From JANXSS01 sp043729515 (lineage in GTDB: Bacteria; Pseudomonadota; Gammaproteobacteria; Burkholderiales; Burkholderiaceae_D): a DNA stretch of 32,795 bases. The number at the start of each line of letters is the position of its first letter. Position 1 is the stretch's first letter. Positions 1 to 9,300 of this stretch are shown in pieces. The notes beneath the pieces are model-generated. The model searched no databases, had not been told where the DNA came from, and saw nothing but the letters and a program-made list of their open reading frames with translations. A program made the position numbers and the translations under genes. The stretch is from the NCBI GenBank assembly GCA_043729515.1, contig JAYTLK010000006.1, forward strand, positions 1 to 32,795, given 5' to 3'.

Positions 1-200
1 GAGAGCTGCGCCAGTTGCGACGTCACCTGCGCGTTGTCCATTGGGTTCAATGGATCCTGGTTCTTCATCTGCGTCACCAGCAAGGTCAGGAAGCGATCCT
101 GCGCAACCGCGGTGGAATTCGGATCGGCCGCTGCCGCGCCAGCCGGGTTGACCGATGCCAGCAAGGAGGGGGATACGACGTTGTTGGTAACGCTGGACAT
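1..200 (-). CDS. flgD: Flagellar hook-capping protein FlgD, N-terminal part (cut by window edge)
   Basis: FlgD is the scaffold or cap needed to polymerise hook protein on the distal rod. Only the first 66 residues are in the window. The reading frame opens with ATG at 198-200, preceded on the minus strand by an AAGGA ribosome site about seven bases away. The N-terminus shows the family signature: a phase of small residues, then QDRFLTLLVTQMKNQDPLNP and DNAQVTSQLAQLS, which is the conserved secretion and cap-forming segment of FlgD. It follows flgC by 71 bases in the same direction, the standard flgBCD order. The rest of the gene lies outside, so integrity cannot be judged. Confidence 0.95.
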   Translation of the reverse strand, partial: MSSVTNNVVSPSLLASVNPAGAAAADPNSTAVAQDRFLTLLVTQMKNQDPLNPMDNAQVTSQLAQL

Positions 201-271
201 GGATTTTTCCTTAATGAAGAAACAGGTACGTCGACGGCGTAGTCAAGGTTCAGAGCGGCCGGGCCGGTTGA

Positions 272-676
272 TCACTGACCGATCGACAGGGTTTTCAGCA
301 GCAGGCTCTTGGCCGCATTCATCGTGTCGACATTGCTTTGATACGAGCGGCTGGCCGACATCATGTTGACCATCTCCTCGATCACGTTCACGTTCGGCAT
401 GGCCACATAGCCCTTCTCATCGGCCAGCGGATGCTTCGGGTCATACACCAGGCGCGGCGCATTCTGATCCTCGACCACCTGGCTGACCTTGACGCCGCTG
501 GCGTCCGCGCCGCCCATCGGCTGCACCGCGAACACCACCTGCTTGGCGCGATATGGCTGGCCGGTGGCGCTGGTGGTGCTGTCGGCGTTGGCCAGATTGC
601 TCGAGACGACATTGAGACGCTGCGATTGCGCCGACATGGCCGATCCGGCGACATTGAAGATATTGAACAGGGACAT
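272..676 (-). CDS. flgC: Flagellar basal-body proximal rod protein FlgC
   Basis: FlgC is one of the proximal rod proteins that cross the periplasm between the MS ring and the distal rod. It is exported by the flagellar type III system without a cleaved signal. The 134-residue product has the usual family length. The N-terminus has the rod/hook signature (SQRLNVVSSNLANADS near residues 17-33) and the C-terminus has the partner coiled-coil segment (VNVIEEMVNMMSASRSYQSN, then NAAKSLLLKTLSIGQ). A GAGG ribosome site lies seven bases before the ATG. It sits between flgB (32-base gap) and flgD (71-base gap) in one leftward operon. Confidence 0.97.
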   Translation of the reverse strand: MSLFNIFNVAGSAMSAQSQRLNVVSSNLANADSTTSATGQPYRAKQVVFAVQPMGGADASGVKVSQVVEDQNAPRLVYDPKHPLADEKGYVAMPNVNVIEEMVNMMSASRSYQSNVDTMNAAKSLLLKTLSIGQ

Positions 677-708
677 GGGTTAGCCTCAGAAGAATGGTGG
701 AAGGCGAC

Positions 709-1125
709 CTAGCCCTGGATCGCGGCCAACAGGCCCTTGATCTGGCCGCTGATCAGGGTCAGACCGGCTTCGTAGCGGATCGCGTTGTCGGCAAATTGAT
801 TGCGCTCGTTGTCCATCTCGACCGTGTTGCCATCGATGCTGCCCTGATGCGGCATGCGATACATCATTGGCGCAGTCACGCCGCTACTGCTGCCGGTGCC
901 AGCCGAAAGGTGCGCGCCGCTGGTAGTGGCCAGTGCGGTGGCCGATGCAGCGCCGCCGGCGCGGCTGATCGCGCCCTTCAGTGCCTTCGTGAAATCGATG
1001 TCACGCGCCTGGTAGTTCGGCGTGTCGGCGTTGGCGATGTTGGAGGCGATGATCTGCTGGCGCTGCCCGCGCAGGCTCAGCACTGCTTCGTTGAACTGCA
1101 TTGCCTGGTCCAGTTTGCCGATCAT
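709..1125 (-). CDS. flgB: Flagellar basal-body rod protein FlgB
   Basis: FlgB forms the base of the proximal rod next to the MS ring and FliE. The 138-residue protein carries the rod signature near residues 23-42 (LRGQRQQIIASNIANADTPN, followed by YQARDIDF) and a C-terminal helix (EMDNERNQFADNAIRYEAGL) that pairs with the N-terminal helix in this family. A strong GGAGG ribosome site stands four bases before the ATG. It is the first gene of the leftward flgBCD operon and is divergent from flgA, with 219 bases between the two starts. The middle is slightly Ala/Ser/Gly-rich (SRAGGAASATALATTSG), as is common in this family. Confidence 0.97.
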   Translation of the reverse strand: MIGKLDQAMQFNEAVLSLRGQRQQIIASNIANADTPNYQARDIDFTKALKGAISRAGGAASATALATTSGAHLSAGTGSSSGVTAPMMYRMPHQGSIDGNTVEMDNERNQFADNAIRYEAGLTLISGQIKGLLAAIQG

Positions 1126-1344
1126 GCTTCCTCCGTGTCGTGGTGTCGTGGCCTCGCTGCATTACAGCGTTGTTGTCGATCCTGCATCGCCTGCTGTCAT
1201 CACAAGGCGGATTTGCATAGTCAGGATCGTAGCGAAGACGGTCTTCCTCCGATCGGCCGAGCAGAGCCGCAAAATCCTGCCTGCTCGCCGTTTTGGGATG
1301 GGCTTGCGCGCGTACGATGGCCACCAATCCACACGGAAGCCCTC
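1126..1344. promoter_or_regulatory. Divergent flgB / flgA intergenic region
   Basis: These 219 bases separate the divergent starts of flgB and flgA and must hold both promoters if each operon is transcribed from here. I see no convincing sigma-28 (TAAAGTTT / GCCGATAA) or sigma-54 (TGGCAC / TTGCA) pair on either strand. In organisms with FlhDC these are class II promoters, so an FlhD4C2 site with a weak sigma-70 promoter is expected, but its consensus is too loose to place by eye. The assignment rests on position only. Confidence 0.5.
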
Positions 1345-2145
1345 ATGAAATTCATTCTGCGCACGGTCGATCTTCTTGTTGCAACCACGCTCCTGGTCGC
1401 CACCGGCAGTGCTCTGCTTGCCACGCCGACGCAGGCACAGGTGCCGGCGCAGACAAAGGTGCAGGCACAGTCGCTTCCCGCCATGCAGGCGGCAGCCAGC
1501 CCGCTGCCACTCGTGGTGGCGCGCCAGGACCTGGCCGCGCTGCGCGAGGCCGTGCTGCAATTCCTGCAACAACAGAGCAGCGGACTGCCGGGCCTGGTCT
1601 CGATCGATGTCGGCCAGGTGGAAGCGCGCCTGAACTTGCCGGCCTGTCTGCAACCGGAGCCCTTCCTGGCGCATGGCAGTCGGGCCTGGGGCAAGACCGC
1701 GGTCGGCATTCGCTGCGTGGCGCCCTCGCCCTGGACCATCTATGTCACGGCCAACGTGCATGTGACGGCTGATTACCTGGCAGCCGCCACGCCACTGGTG
1801 CAGGGCCAGATCATCAGCAACAACGAGATTTCCCGCCTGCGCGGCGACCTGACCATGCTGCCGGCCGGCGTGATCACCGATCCGGCGCAAGCGATCGGGC
1901 GCACCGCGATGTCGTCCTTGCAGCTCGGTGCGCCGCTGCGCCAGGATCTGCTGCGCGCGCAACCGGCGGTGCAGATGGGCCAGACCATCCGCCTGCTCTC
2001 GTCCGGCCCCGGCTTCAAGGTCTCCAGTGAAGCCCGTGCCATGAACAACGCCGTCGACGGCCAGACCGTACAAGCCAGGACGCCTGCCGGCCAGCTGGTC
2101 AGTGGCATCGCGCGTGCCGGTGGCATCCTGGAGATAAATTACTGA
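1345..2145 (+). CDS. flgA: Flagellar P-ring assembly chaperone FlgA
   Basis: FlgA is a periplasmic chaperone for assembly of the P ring around the rod in peptidoglycan. The frame stays open far upstream, but the start chosen at 1345 has a GGAAG ribosome site five bases before it and begins a Sec signal peptide (Met-Lys-Phe, then a hydrophobic run ending near ATPTQAQ, residues 1-32). The 266-residue product contains the SAF/FlgA domain in its second half (LVQGQIISNNEISR near 150-170; RQDLLRAQPAVQMGQTIRLL near 200; ending GGILEINY). A linker rich in Gln and Ala follows the signal. It is divergent from flgB and upstream of flgM, matching the flgA-flgM-flgN order. Confidence 0.95.
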   Translation: MKFILRTVDLLVATTLLVATGSALLATPTQAQVPAQTKVQAQSLPAMQAAASPLPLVVARQDLAALREAVLQFLQQQSSGLPGLVSIDVGQVEARLNLPACLQPEPFLAHGSRAWGKTAVGIRCVAPSPWTIYVTANVHVTADYLAAATPLVQGQIISNNEISRLRGDLTMLPAGVITDPAQAIGRTAMSSLQLGAPLRQDLLRAQPAVQMGQTIRLLSSGPGFKVSSEARAMNNAVDGQTVQARTPAGQLVSGIARAGGILEINY

Positions 2146-2244
2146 TGCCGGCTGCGGCAATGGTCCTTCCGGCCATTGTGGCGTGACCCGGACAATGATT
2201 CGGGCCCGCTGCAGGCGGCAGATGCAAGTCGATCGAAAGCGAAT

Positions 2245-2271
2245 TAAAGTTTGGATGGAAGTGGCCGTTAC
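2245..2271 (+). promoter_or_regulatory. Sigma-28 (FliA) promoter of flgM
   Basis: The -35 box TAAAGTTT (2245-2252) is a perfect match to the FliA consensus. It is followed by exactly 11 bases and GCCGTTAC (2264-2271), which matches the -10 consensus GCCGATAA at six of eight positions. It lies 47 bases before the flgM start on the same strand. Known biology fits: flgM is commonly transcribed from a class III promoter so that the anti-sigma factor is replenished when FliA is active. FlgM from a read-through flgA transcript is also possible. Confidence 0.85.
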
Positions 2272-2318
2272 ATAGGCACAGAAGGGCGAAACTGCCCCGA
2301 CCCCACGAGGACACCGCA

Positions 2319-2621
2319 ATGAAGATCGACGACGCAGCAAAGAAATCCCCCGGACTGGGTGTCGTCACGACCCAGACCCGATCGGGACGCAATACCGAAA
2401 AAACCGGCGCCGCGAAAGCCGCTGCCACCGATACCGTCAGCCTGTCCTCGCAATCGCAGGCACTGGCCGGCGTATCGAGTGACAGCGCGGTCTTCGATGT
2501 CAGCCGGGTGCAGGAAATCAAAGATGCGATCGCCAGCGGGCGCTTCCAGGTCGATGCCGGGAAAGTCGCCGACGGCCTGATCGATACCGTGAAAGATCTG
2601 ATTCGTCCGTCCCGAGGTTAG
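2319..2621 (+). CDS. flgM: Anti-sigma-28 factor FlgM
   Basis: FlgM binds FliA in the cytoplasm and blocks late flagellar transcription; it is exported through the completed hook-basal body, which frees FliA. The product has 100 residues, the usual size, starting MKIDDAAKKS. The N-terminal half is low-complexity and probably disordered, as expected for the exported part. The C-terminal half holds the FliA-binding helices (VFDVSRVQEIKDAIASGRFQ, then VDAGKVADGLIDTVKDLI). A GAGGA ribosome site lies seven bases before ATG. The sigma-28 promoter at 2245-2271 gives feedback control. flgN follows after two bases. Confidence 0.96.
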   Translation: MKIDDAAKKSPGLGVVTTQTRSGRNTEKTGAAKAAATDTVSLSSQSQALAGVSSDSAVFDVSRVQEIKDAIASGRFQVDAGKVADGLIDTVKDLIRPSRG

Positions 2622-2623
2622 TC

Positions 2624-3118
2624 ATGCCCGCAGCAACCGGTACCGCCAGTCCCGCAGACACCTTGCAGCAAGAGCAGCAGGCTGCCCGCCAGCTGATCGA
2701 CGTGCTCAATCAGGAACAGGCGCTGCTGATCTCGGCCGACATCGACAGCCTGTCGATGGTCACCGAACGCAAGGCGCCGCTGGTGGCGCAGATGTCGGAA
2801 CTGGCAACGCACCGTCATCGCATCCTGGGCGTCATGGGGCTGGTCGCCAGCGAAGCGGGCATGCAAGCCTGGATCGACCAGAGCCGCGATGGCAAGCCGG
2901 CCCACCCGGCTGCAAGCAGCGCCTGGACCGTCCTTATCGCAATGGCCCGCCAGGCGCAGGAAATCAACCGCATCAATGGCTTGCTGATCAACAGCCACAT
3001 GGCGCGCAACCAGAACGCGCTGAATGTCTTGCGCGTGCAGGGTAATGGCGGCAACTTTTATGGACCGGATGGGCAGGCCAGCCAGCGTGGCATGGGGCGC
3101 GGGTTGGTGGTCGGGTAG
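2624..3118 (+). CDS. flgN: Flagellar export chaperone FlgN
   Basis: FlgN is the cytoplasmic chaperone for hook-filament junction proteins FlgK and FlgL and delivers them to the export gate. The 164-residue product is mostly helical. The family core is LQQEQQAARQLIDVLNQEQA, followed by a long helix with TERKAPLVAQMSELATHRHR. The C-terminal third (INRINGLLINSHMARNQNAL, then NVLRVQGNG and YGPDGQ) is typical of betaproteobacterial FlgN. The start is two bases after flgM's stop, with GAGG six bases upstream inside the end of flgM, so the two are translationally coupled. A terminator follows at 3179-3204. Confidence 0.93.
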   Translation: MPAATGTASPADTLQQEQQAARQLIDVLNQEQALLISADIDSLSMVTERKAPLVAQMSELATHRHRILGVMGLVASEAGMQAWIDQSRDGKPAHPAASSAWTVLIAMARQAQEINRINGLLINSHMARNQNALNVLRVQGNGGNFYGPDGQASQRGMGRGLVVG

Positions 3119-3178
3119 TTTGCCGATCGGGCGGCGCCTGACAGTAATCTGATTTTTTTCTTCGCAAGATCCATCGAC

Positions 3179-3204
3179 AACGGCGCATCGGCGCCGTTTT
3201 TTTT
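3179..3204 (+). terminator. Rho-independent terminator after flgN
   Basis: A seven-base-pair stem AACGGCG / CGCCGTT (3179-3185 and 3192-3198) with a six-base loop is followed by a run of eight T (3197-3204). It lies 60 bases after the flgN stop and closes the flgA-flgM-flgN unit on the plus strand, insulating the downstream rhs gene. Confidence 0.85.
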
Positions 3205-3279
3205 CGCGCCGATGACAGGTGAATCCGGGCTGTCGTCCACCGAGCGCCTGCGCTTCCAAACCGCCACTTCAGCTTTTCG

Positions 3280-3300
3280 CGTTAATTTTTTGAATTAACG
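3280..3300. promoter_or_regulatory. Palindrome upstream of rhs (possible operator)
   Basis: CGTTAATT (3280-3287) and AATTAACG (3293-3300) form a perfect eight-base inverted repeat with a five-base spacer. It lies in the rhs upstream region and not in a coding sequence. It has no following T-run on the plus strand, so it looks more like a protein-binding site than a terminator. No regulator is identified. Confidence 0.5.
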
Positions 3301-3333
3301 TCGCCACTCCGCGCCTGCATGCCGACCATGCGT

Positions 3334-3350
3334 GTTGACTTTTTGTCAAC
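3334..3350. promoter_or_regulatory. Second palindrome upstream of rhs (possible operator)
   Basis: GTTGAC (3334-3339) and GTCAAC (3345-3350) form a perfect six-base inverted repeat around TTTTT. It shares the outer GTT...AAC with the palindrome at 3280-3300, and the two centres are about 52 bases apart, close to five helical turns. Its presence argues that the rhs start is downstream of it (3377 or 3500) and not at the GTG at 3332, which would sit against the palindrome. Confidence 0.45.
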
Positions 3351-3376
3351 CTCATCGGCTCCCGTGCCCAAAAACC

Positions 3377-6300
3377 ATGTCTGCTTCGCCGTCGCCCGAC
3401 ACGCACGACTTTCATCCTGCAAAATCCCTTCGATCAGCACTGCAACCCTCCGGTTCCGGCTCGGTTGCCACTGCATCACGACGGCGACTGCCGCGGCCGA
3501 TGCCCGCCGGCCGGCTGGCGCTGATCCGATGCCTCTGGATGGTGGTCATGCTGCTGGTCCTGACCAGTGGCGCGCAACCCGCATTTGCCGACGGGCCGCT
3601 GAAGTCCGCGCCCGCGAGTGGCTGCGGGATCGCCATGAGTTGCGCACTGCCGGTCGAGCCTGGAATGACTGCATCGCCGGCCGCAGGTGCATCGACTCCC
3701 GCCGGCCCTAGAAGGTGCGGACCGCCTGCTGCCGGCAATACCTGTGGCAGCGCCAGCGACGCCGCCAGCCAGACTGGCCAGGGTGGCACGGATGTCGGCG
3801 CCGGCAATCCGATCAACCTTATCAACGGCAACAAGTACCAGCGGGAAGCCGACATGCCCGCCCTGCCCGGCGTGCTTGGACTGGAGATCATCCGCCATTA
3901 CAACAGTGTCAACGCGACGCAGGGCGCAACCCCGGGCATCATCGGTCGTGGCTGGGCCTTGTCCTATGACACCGCGTTATACGTAATCGGAAACACGATC
4001 CAGATCGTTCAGGCAGACGGCAACCGCGCGACCTTCAACCGCAATCCGAACGACCCGAGTTCCTGCGCAGGCACCCGGCCTGGCACGGGAACCGTCCACA
4101 TCCGGCGGACTGCAGCGGGTGAGGAGTTTGCCTGGACCTGGATGAACGGCCGCGTCTTGAATTTCGACCACCGTGGCAAGCTCATGCAGATCGTTGCACC
4201 CGGCGGCCAGTTCGTCACCCTGCAGCGCGACCTCGCGGGAATGCTGTTGCAAGTGACCGATCCGCAGGGGCGGCGGTTGCAACTGCATTACCCGACGCGC
4301 GGTGCAGGCTCCGGCTTTCGCGGTGTGGTGGCCATCGATAGTCCGGTCGGTCGGTTCTCCTATCGGTATGGCGTGATCGGCGCGACGACGGATGCAGCAT
4401 TACAGGCGAGACAAGCTGCCAATCTGGCCTCGGTCACATTTCCGGACGACGCGTCCGGTCGCGCCTATCACTTCGAAGATCCGATGCATCCGGCATTCCT
4501 GACCGGGATCTCGGAAGTGCATCCGGCACCCCTGTTACAGCGGTCGGTACAGCGACGAATCGCCACTTATCTCTACGATGTACAGGGCCGCGCGATATTG
4601 ACCGTGCGCGGCAGCCCCGCTCGTCTGGCTACAGGCGCCGACGGCCGTCCCACCCAGCCTGCGCGGCTCATCGAAGGCACCGGCATCGGTCAGGTGACGC
4701 TGGATTTCACCCAACCGGGCGTGACTGTCATTGCCAACAGCCTTGGCCAGCGCACCGTGTATCGCCACGGCATCGTCGGCGGCGAATACCGGCTGCTTGA
4801 GGCAATCGGACCCGGCTGCAGCCATTGCGGACCGACCAACCTGCGCTATCGATGGCGTGCCGACGGCATGCTGACGGCAATCACGCGCCTGACCGAAACA
4901 GACCACAAGCCTGCCTCCACCGATTTCCACGAATATGATCGCTCGGGTCGCTTGAGCGCAGAGTGGCATCAGGCTTATGACGCACGAGGAGCCGCTTTCG
5001 GGCAGCGCCGTTTATTGCATCGTTACGAATATGACGATGGTCGCTCCATGCCGCGCACGATCGTGTCGCCGAGTGTCGTGCCCGGGGCCGAGCACCGCAT
5101 TGCGATCCGGTATGGCGATACCGAATTGACGCGCCGTCTGCCGGTGGGCATCGACGAAACCGGATTTTCTCCTTCGGTCGGTGGCCGGACAGCATCTGGA
5201 CGGATCAGCCGAAGCATCGCTTATGCCTACGATTCACGCGGTGCGCGCACGGAAGTCGATGGCCCGCTGGCCAATGCAAAAGGCAATCCTGGTCCAGCCG
5301 ACAGTGACATTACCCGCACCGAGCATGACCCGGCGACCGGCCTCGTGACGCGCCTGATCGCACCGAGTAACCTTGTGACCCAGGTCGTCGCACGCGATGC
5401 GGCGTTGCGGCCGCTGTTGATCCGCACCAGCGATGGCGTGACGGCCCATACGATTCGTTTTATTCGCAACTGGCGCGGCCAGCCGTTGACGATCCGCATT
5501 GACGCTGCACCGATCGACGACATCGCGAGGGCGAACGCGCAAAAGGCAAATCCGAGCGATCCCTTTGCTTCCGTCCTACCTGGACTCCAGACGCGAATCC
5601 TCCGATACGACTACGATCCCGCCGGCCGCCTGATTGGCATCACGCTGCCGGGCGGGCTGCACACGTCGTTCATCCACGATGCAACCGGGCGCCTGATCAA
5701 GCAGATTTTCCCGAACGGCAGCAGCGAATCGATCACGACCGATACCGAAGCGAGGCAGCTGAAAGCCGAACTGAGGAGCAGTACCAGCACCGAAACGGAT
5801 ACGGACACCGCAGCCTCTGCACCGCGCGTCTATCGCACCACATTCGACTACGATGCGCTCGGCCATCCACAATCGCAGACAGGAACAGACGGCACGCGCC
5901 TTGTCATGCACACCGACGCGCGTGGGAATCTTGACAAGATGGTCGATCCGATGGGCGTTGTCATGCACATCGACCATGACGCAGAAGACCACCCGCTGCG
6001 CACGATCGCGGCGGCTGGCACAAGCGACGCGGCGCAGACCCGCATGCGCTACGATGCGAATGGCAATCTCACCGACATCACCGATCCGAACGGCGTGACA
6101 ACCCGGCGCTGGCAAGATGATTTTGGTCGCACGATCGCCGAGGCAAGTCCGGACAGTGGCATTCGCTTGCGCCGGTTCGACGCAGCAGGCCGGGTGCTTG
6201 CCAGCATCGACGAAACCGGTATTACCACCCGTTTCGCTTACGACCACGCAGGTCGTATTCTCACCAAGGGCATCGACGGCGAGACGGCCCTGGTGCGCTA

Positions 6301-9300
6301 CCGGTATCTCGGTGCGCGATTGCAGGACGTGACGACGCTTGCCCCAGGGACCGCCCGGATCACGCAGCAGACCCGCTATCGCTACGACGCCATCGGACAG
6401 ATTGTTCATACCCGCGAATGGATGGCGCGGGTCGATGCTTCCGCAGATTTGAAACAGGCATCCTCTTCCAACGCGAACGGCAAGGCCTCTCCATTGCCGG
6501 GTTTGCAGTTCGATACCTTCAATGCGTGGAACGACACCGGCAAGCTATCGCGTCAGACCCTGCCCGACGGTCATGTGCTGCGCTATCGTTATGCGGAGAA
6601 TGGTGATGCCGGCGAAAACACTGATGGCAAGGCAGAGATCGAAGCTCGACGACGCCTGGACTCGGTAACCTACGCCAGTGCAGGCATGAACATCGACGAT
6701 GCGGTACCACCTTCAAGATCCACCTTGATCTCGACTGCGGCCGCTGTCCCGGGCCAACTGGAAGCGCTGTACTTCGACGACCAGATCGTTGTCAGCGACG
6801 TGCGACAAGACGGGGTCGCGGGCATTCTCGGCTATACCCATGGCAATGGCGTACGACGGGCGATTGCCCTGGACGCGACCGGCCGGGTGGCCAAGCTGAC
6901 TGACCGTACGCCCGGCCTGGGCCTGGACCTGGGCCTGCGCCCGGCAGACACTGCCATCGCACCTGGTAGAGCATGGCCCAGTGGCTCTGCCTGGTTCGCA
7001 GACGTGCCGGCGAAGAGCAGCATCGTCTATCAGCAGATGAGCCGCCATGACGACGCCGGCCGATTGGTCATGTCGCAACGCCAGCAATTGGATCCGGAAG
7101 GCGGAGCCCGGCAAGCAGTCGATACCGAACACTATGCCTATGATCGGCTGAATCGGCTGACCCGCATCACCTCAGGCAACCGGGAACAGACGAAGTTGAC
7201 CTACGATCGCGGTGGAAATCGAAGCTCGCTGCGCGACGCGTCGGGTACGCAGCATTATCGGTATGGCACCGGAACGAATCGGTTGATTGCCGTGACTGGT
7301 ACCGACACCGTCGAGACCGATCAAGTAGTCGATTCGAATCACGTAACCGGCACATTACGGGATCGATCTCCCGCCGTCTCGGTCTTGGCAACGCAGAGGC
7401 TCACCGCGCGACTGCCCGCGGTGACGGCGCACGGCGCACTGTCAGACGTCGCTACCGAGCGGCATGATCTCGTGAAAAGCGCATGGTTATTTGACCCTAC
7501 CGGCGTACCGTTGTTGCAGTTCGATTTCAGTCAGACCAACGATCACTCCATCGGCCCGGCAGCACGCGACGGAAAAAGCGCCGCACGCAGCGGCCCGGAT
7601 GGCGGCACGAATACAGGCGTCCGGCGCGACGACCAAGCCAACCCTGGTGGGGCCCGTCGCACGATCTACAACACCGCCCGACGCCCGATCGCCCTGCTTG
7701 ACACCAGTGGCAAGCCAGTTGCGCAGTACCATTACAACGCACTCGGCGAACGGATCGCAAAAACCGTGTTTGGGAAAGGCACGCACGGCAATGCGGCGAC
7801 CATTTACAGCCTGTACCGCGAACAACGCCTTGCAGCTCAGGCCAACGTCAATGGTCACATCCTGGCGCATTACGTCTACCTCGACGGCAAACCGATCGCC
7901 AAGATCATGATGCAGCCCGCACCGGATGGTCTGAACAAGATTTGGCGCTCGATGCAGGGTCTGCTGTCAGGTGATCCAGAAAAGGCAAGCGTGCCGGCGC
8001 ACACAACCGGTGCCATTCACGCGATCCATACCGATCACCTCGGTACACCGCAGGTCGTCACCAATGCCCGGCAAAAAGTCGTGTGGCAGGCGCACACGGC
8101 ACCGTTCGGACAAGCGCGATTGACCAGCGCACCGACGACAGTTGACGATGCCTCGACATTTACAATGGATCTGCGCCTGCCGGGTCAGATCTTCGATGCG
8201 GAAACAGGCCTCCACTACAACTACCAGCGCGACTACGATCCAGCACTTGGCAGATATCTGACGCCCGACCCGATCGGGCTGGCGGGTGGTCTGCAGCCCT
8301 ACGGATACGTCGGAAGCGATCCATTGAACCGGACCGATCAGTTGGGACTCTATGAAGCAGACGTCCATTACTACATGACGTTTTTCCTCGCGCGTACGGC
8401 GGGGCTAGGTTATCAGGAGGCACGAACGATCGCGTTGGCTACGCAATATATCGATGACAATCCGGATACTTGGCCAGTGGATGATGCCAATCAATTCGCG
8501 AACGTTAATCAGCTAAACCGGACTCAAGTGTTGAACAGGCTGACAAGCTATCACTTCACGACAACAAGCCCTGACTGGTACAGCACTACGAATTATGATC
8601 CATCTCGCACAACTGGCGAAGCACTTTACCAATTGACTTTCAACGCAGAGACCCAAAGTTACATCAATCGTCGCTATATCAACCCGGTAAACCCACAGTT
8701 GCGGAGATTATTGATTGACGCACACGATGCGCCAACACGCTGCGGCAGAGCGCAATTTTTCGGCGAGTTTTTGCATGCGTTCGAAGACACTTTTGGCCAT
8801 CGAGATCAGAACAATGCGCCCATCCCCGTGAATGCAGGTTTTGGACACGGGGCATACGGTCACTCTCCCGACAAGACCTACAATCATAGGGTGACAGCCG
8901 CCGAGATCGCAAGCCGGCGCGATATCGAAATTTTAGCGATAGGCGAATTCGGTAATTGGAATCAAAACGAAGCGCGTACCCTTGAAATGGAAAAAGAGGT
9001 ATTTGCAAAAATTCAAAATTTTAACAGCGTTGGTAATGGGAACCAAGCGCCATCGAATAGCAACTTTGAGGCGCTGGTACCGTTTTTGCAAGGATGGAAC
9101 CGAATCCAAAACATCGATGAAAAAATCGCGGCGCTGGCGTTCCGGTTAGACGATTTAGGATTAGGCAACCTGCCTGCGTACTCGAAGAACTGCGCTCAGG
9201 CGAAACGCGAAACCTATCTAGGGCCGCTTGCAGGTGGTCAATATCCAGGCGCAATTTTACCGTCGAACATTGCGGCTCCCCGCAACCTTCAGGGCGCCTG

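Noticed and set aside
694..1344. Upstream extension of the flgA frame
   Set aside because: The extension overlaps flgB on the other strand and lacks a ribosome site; the signal peptide and GGAAG place the start at 1345.
3332..3376. GTG start for the rhs gene
   Set aside because: It falls next to the palindrome at 3334-3350 and has no ribosome site; later ATG codons give a sensible signal peptide.
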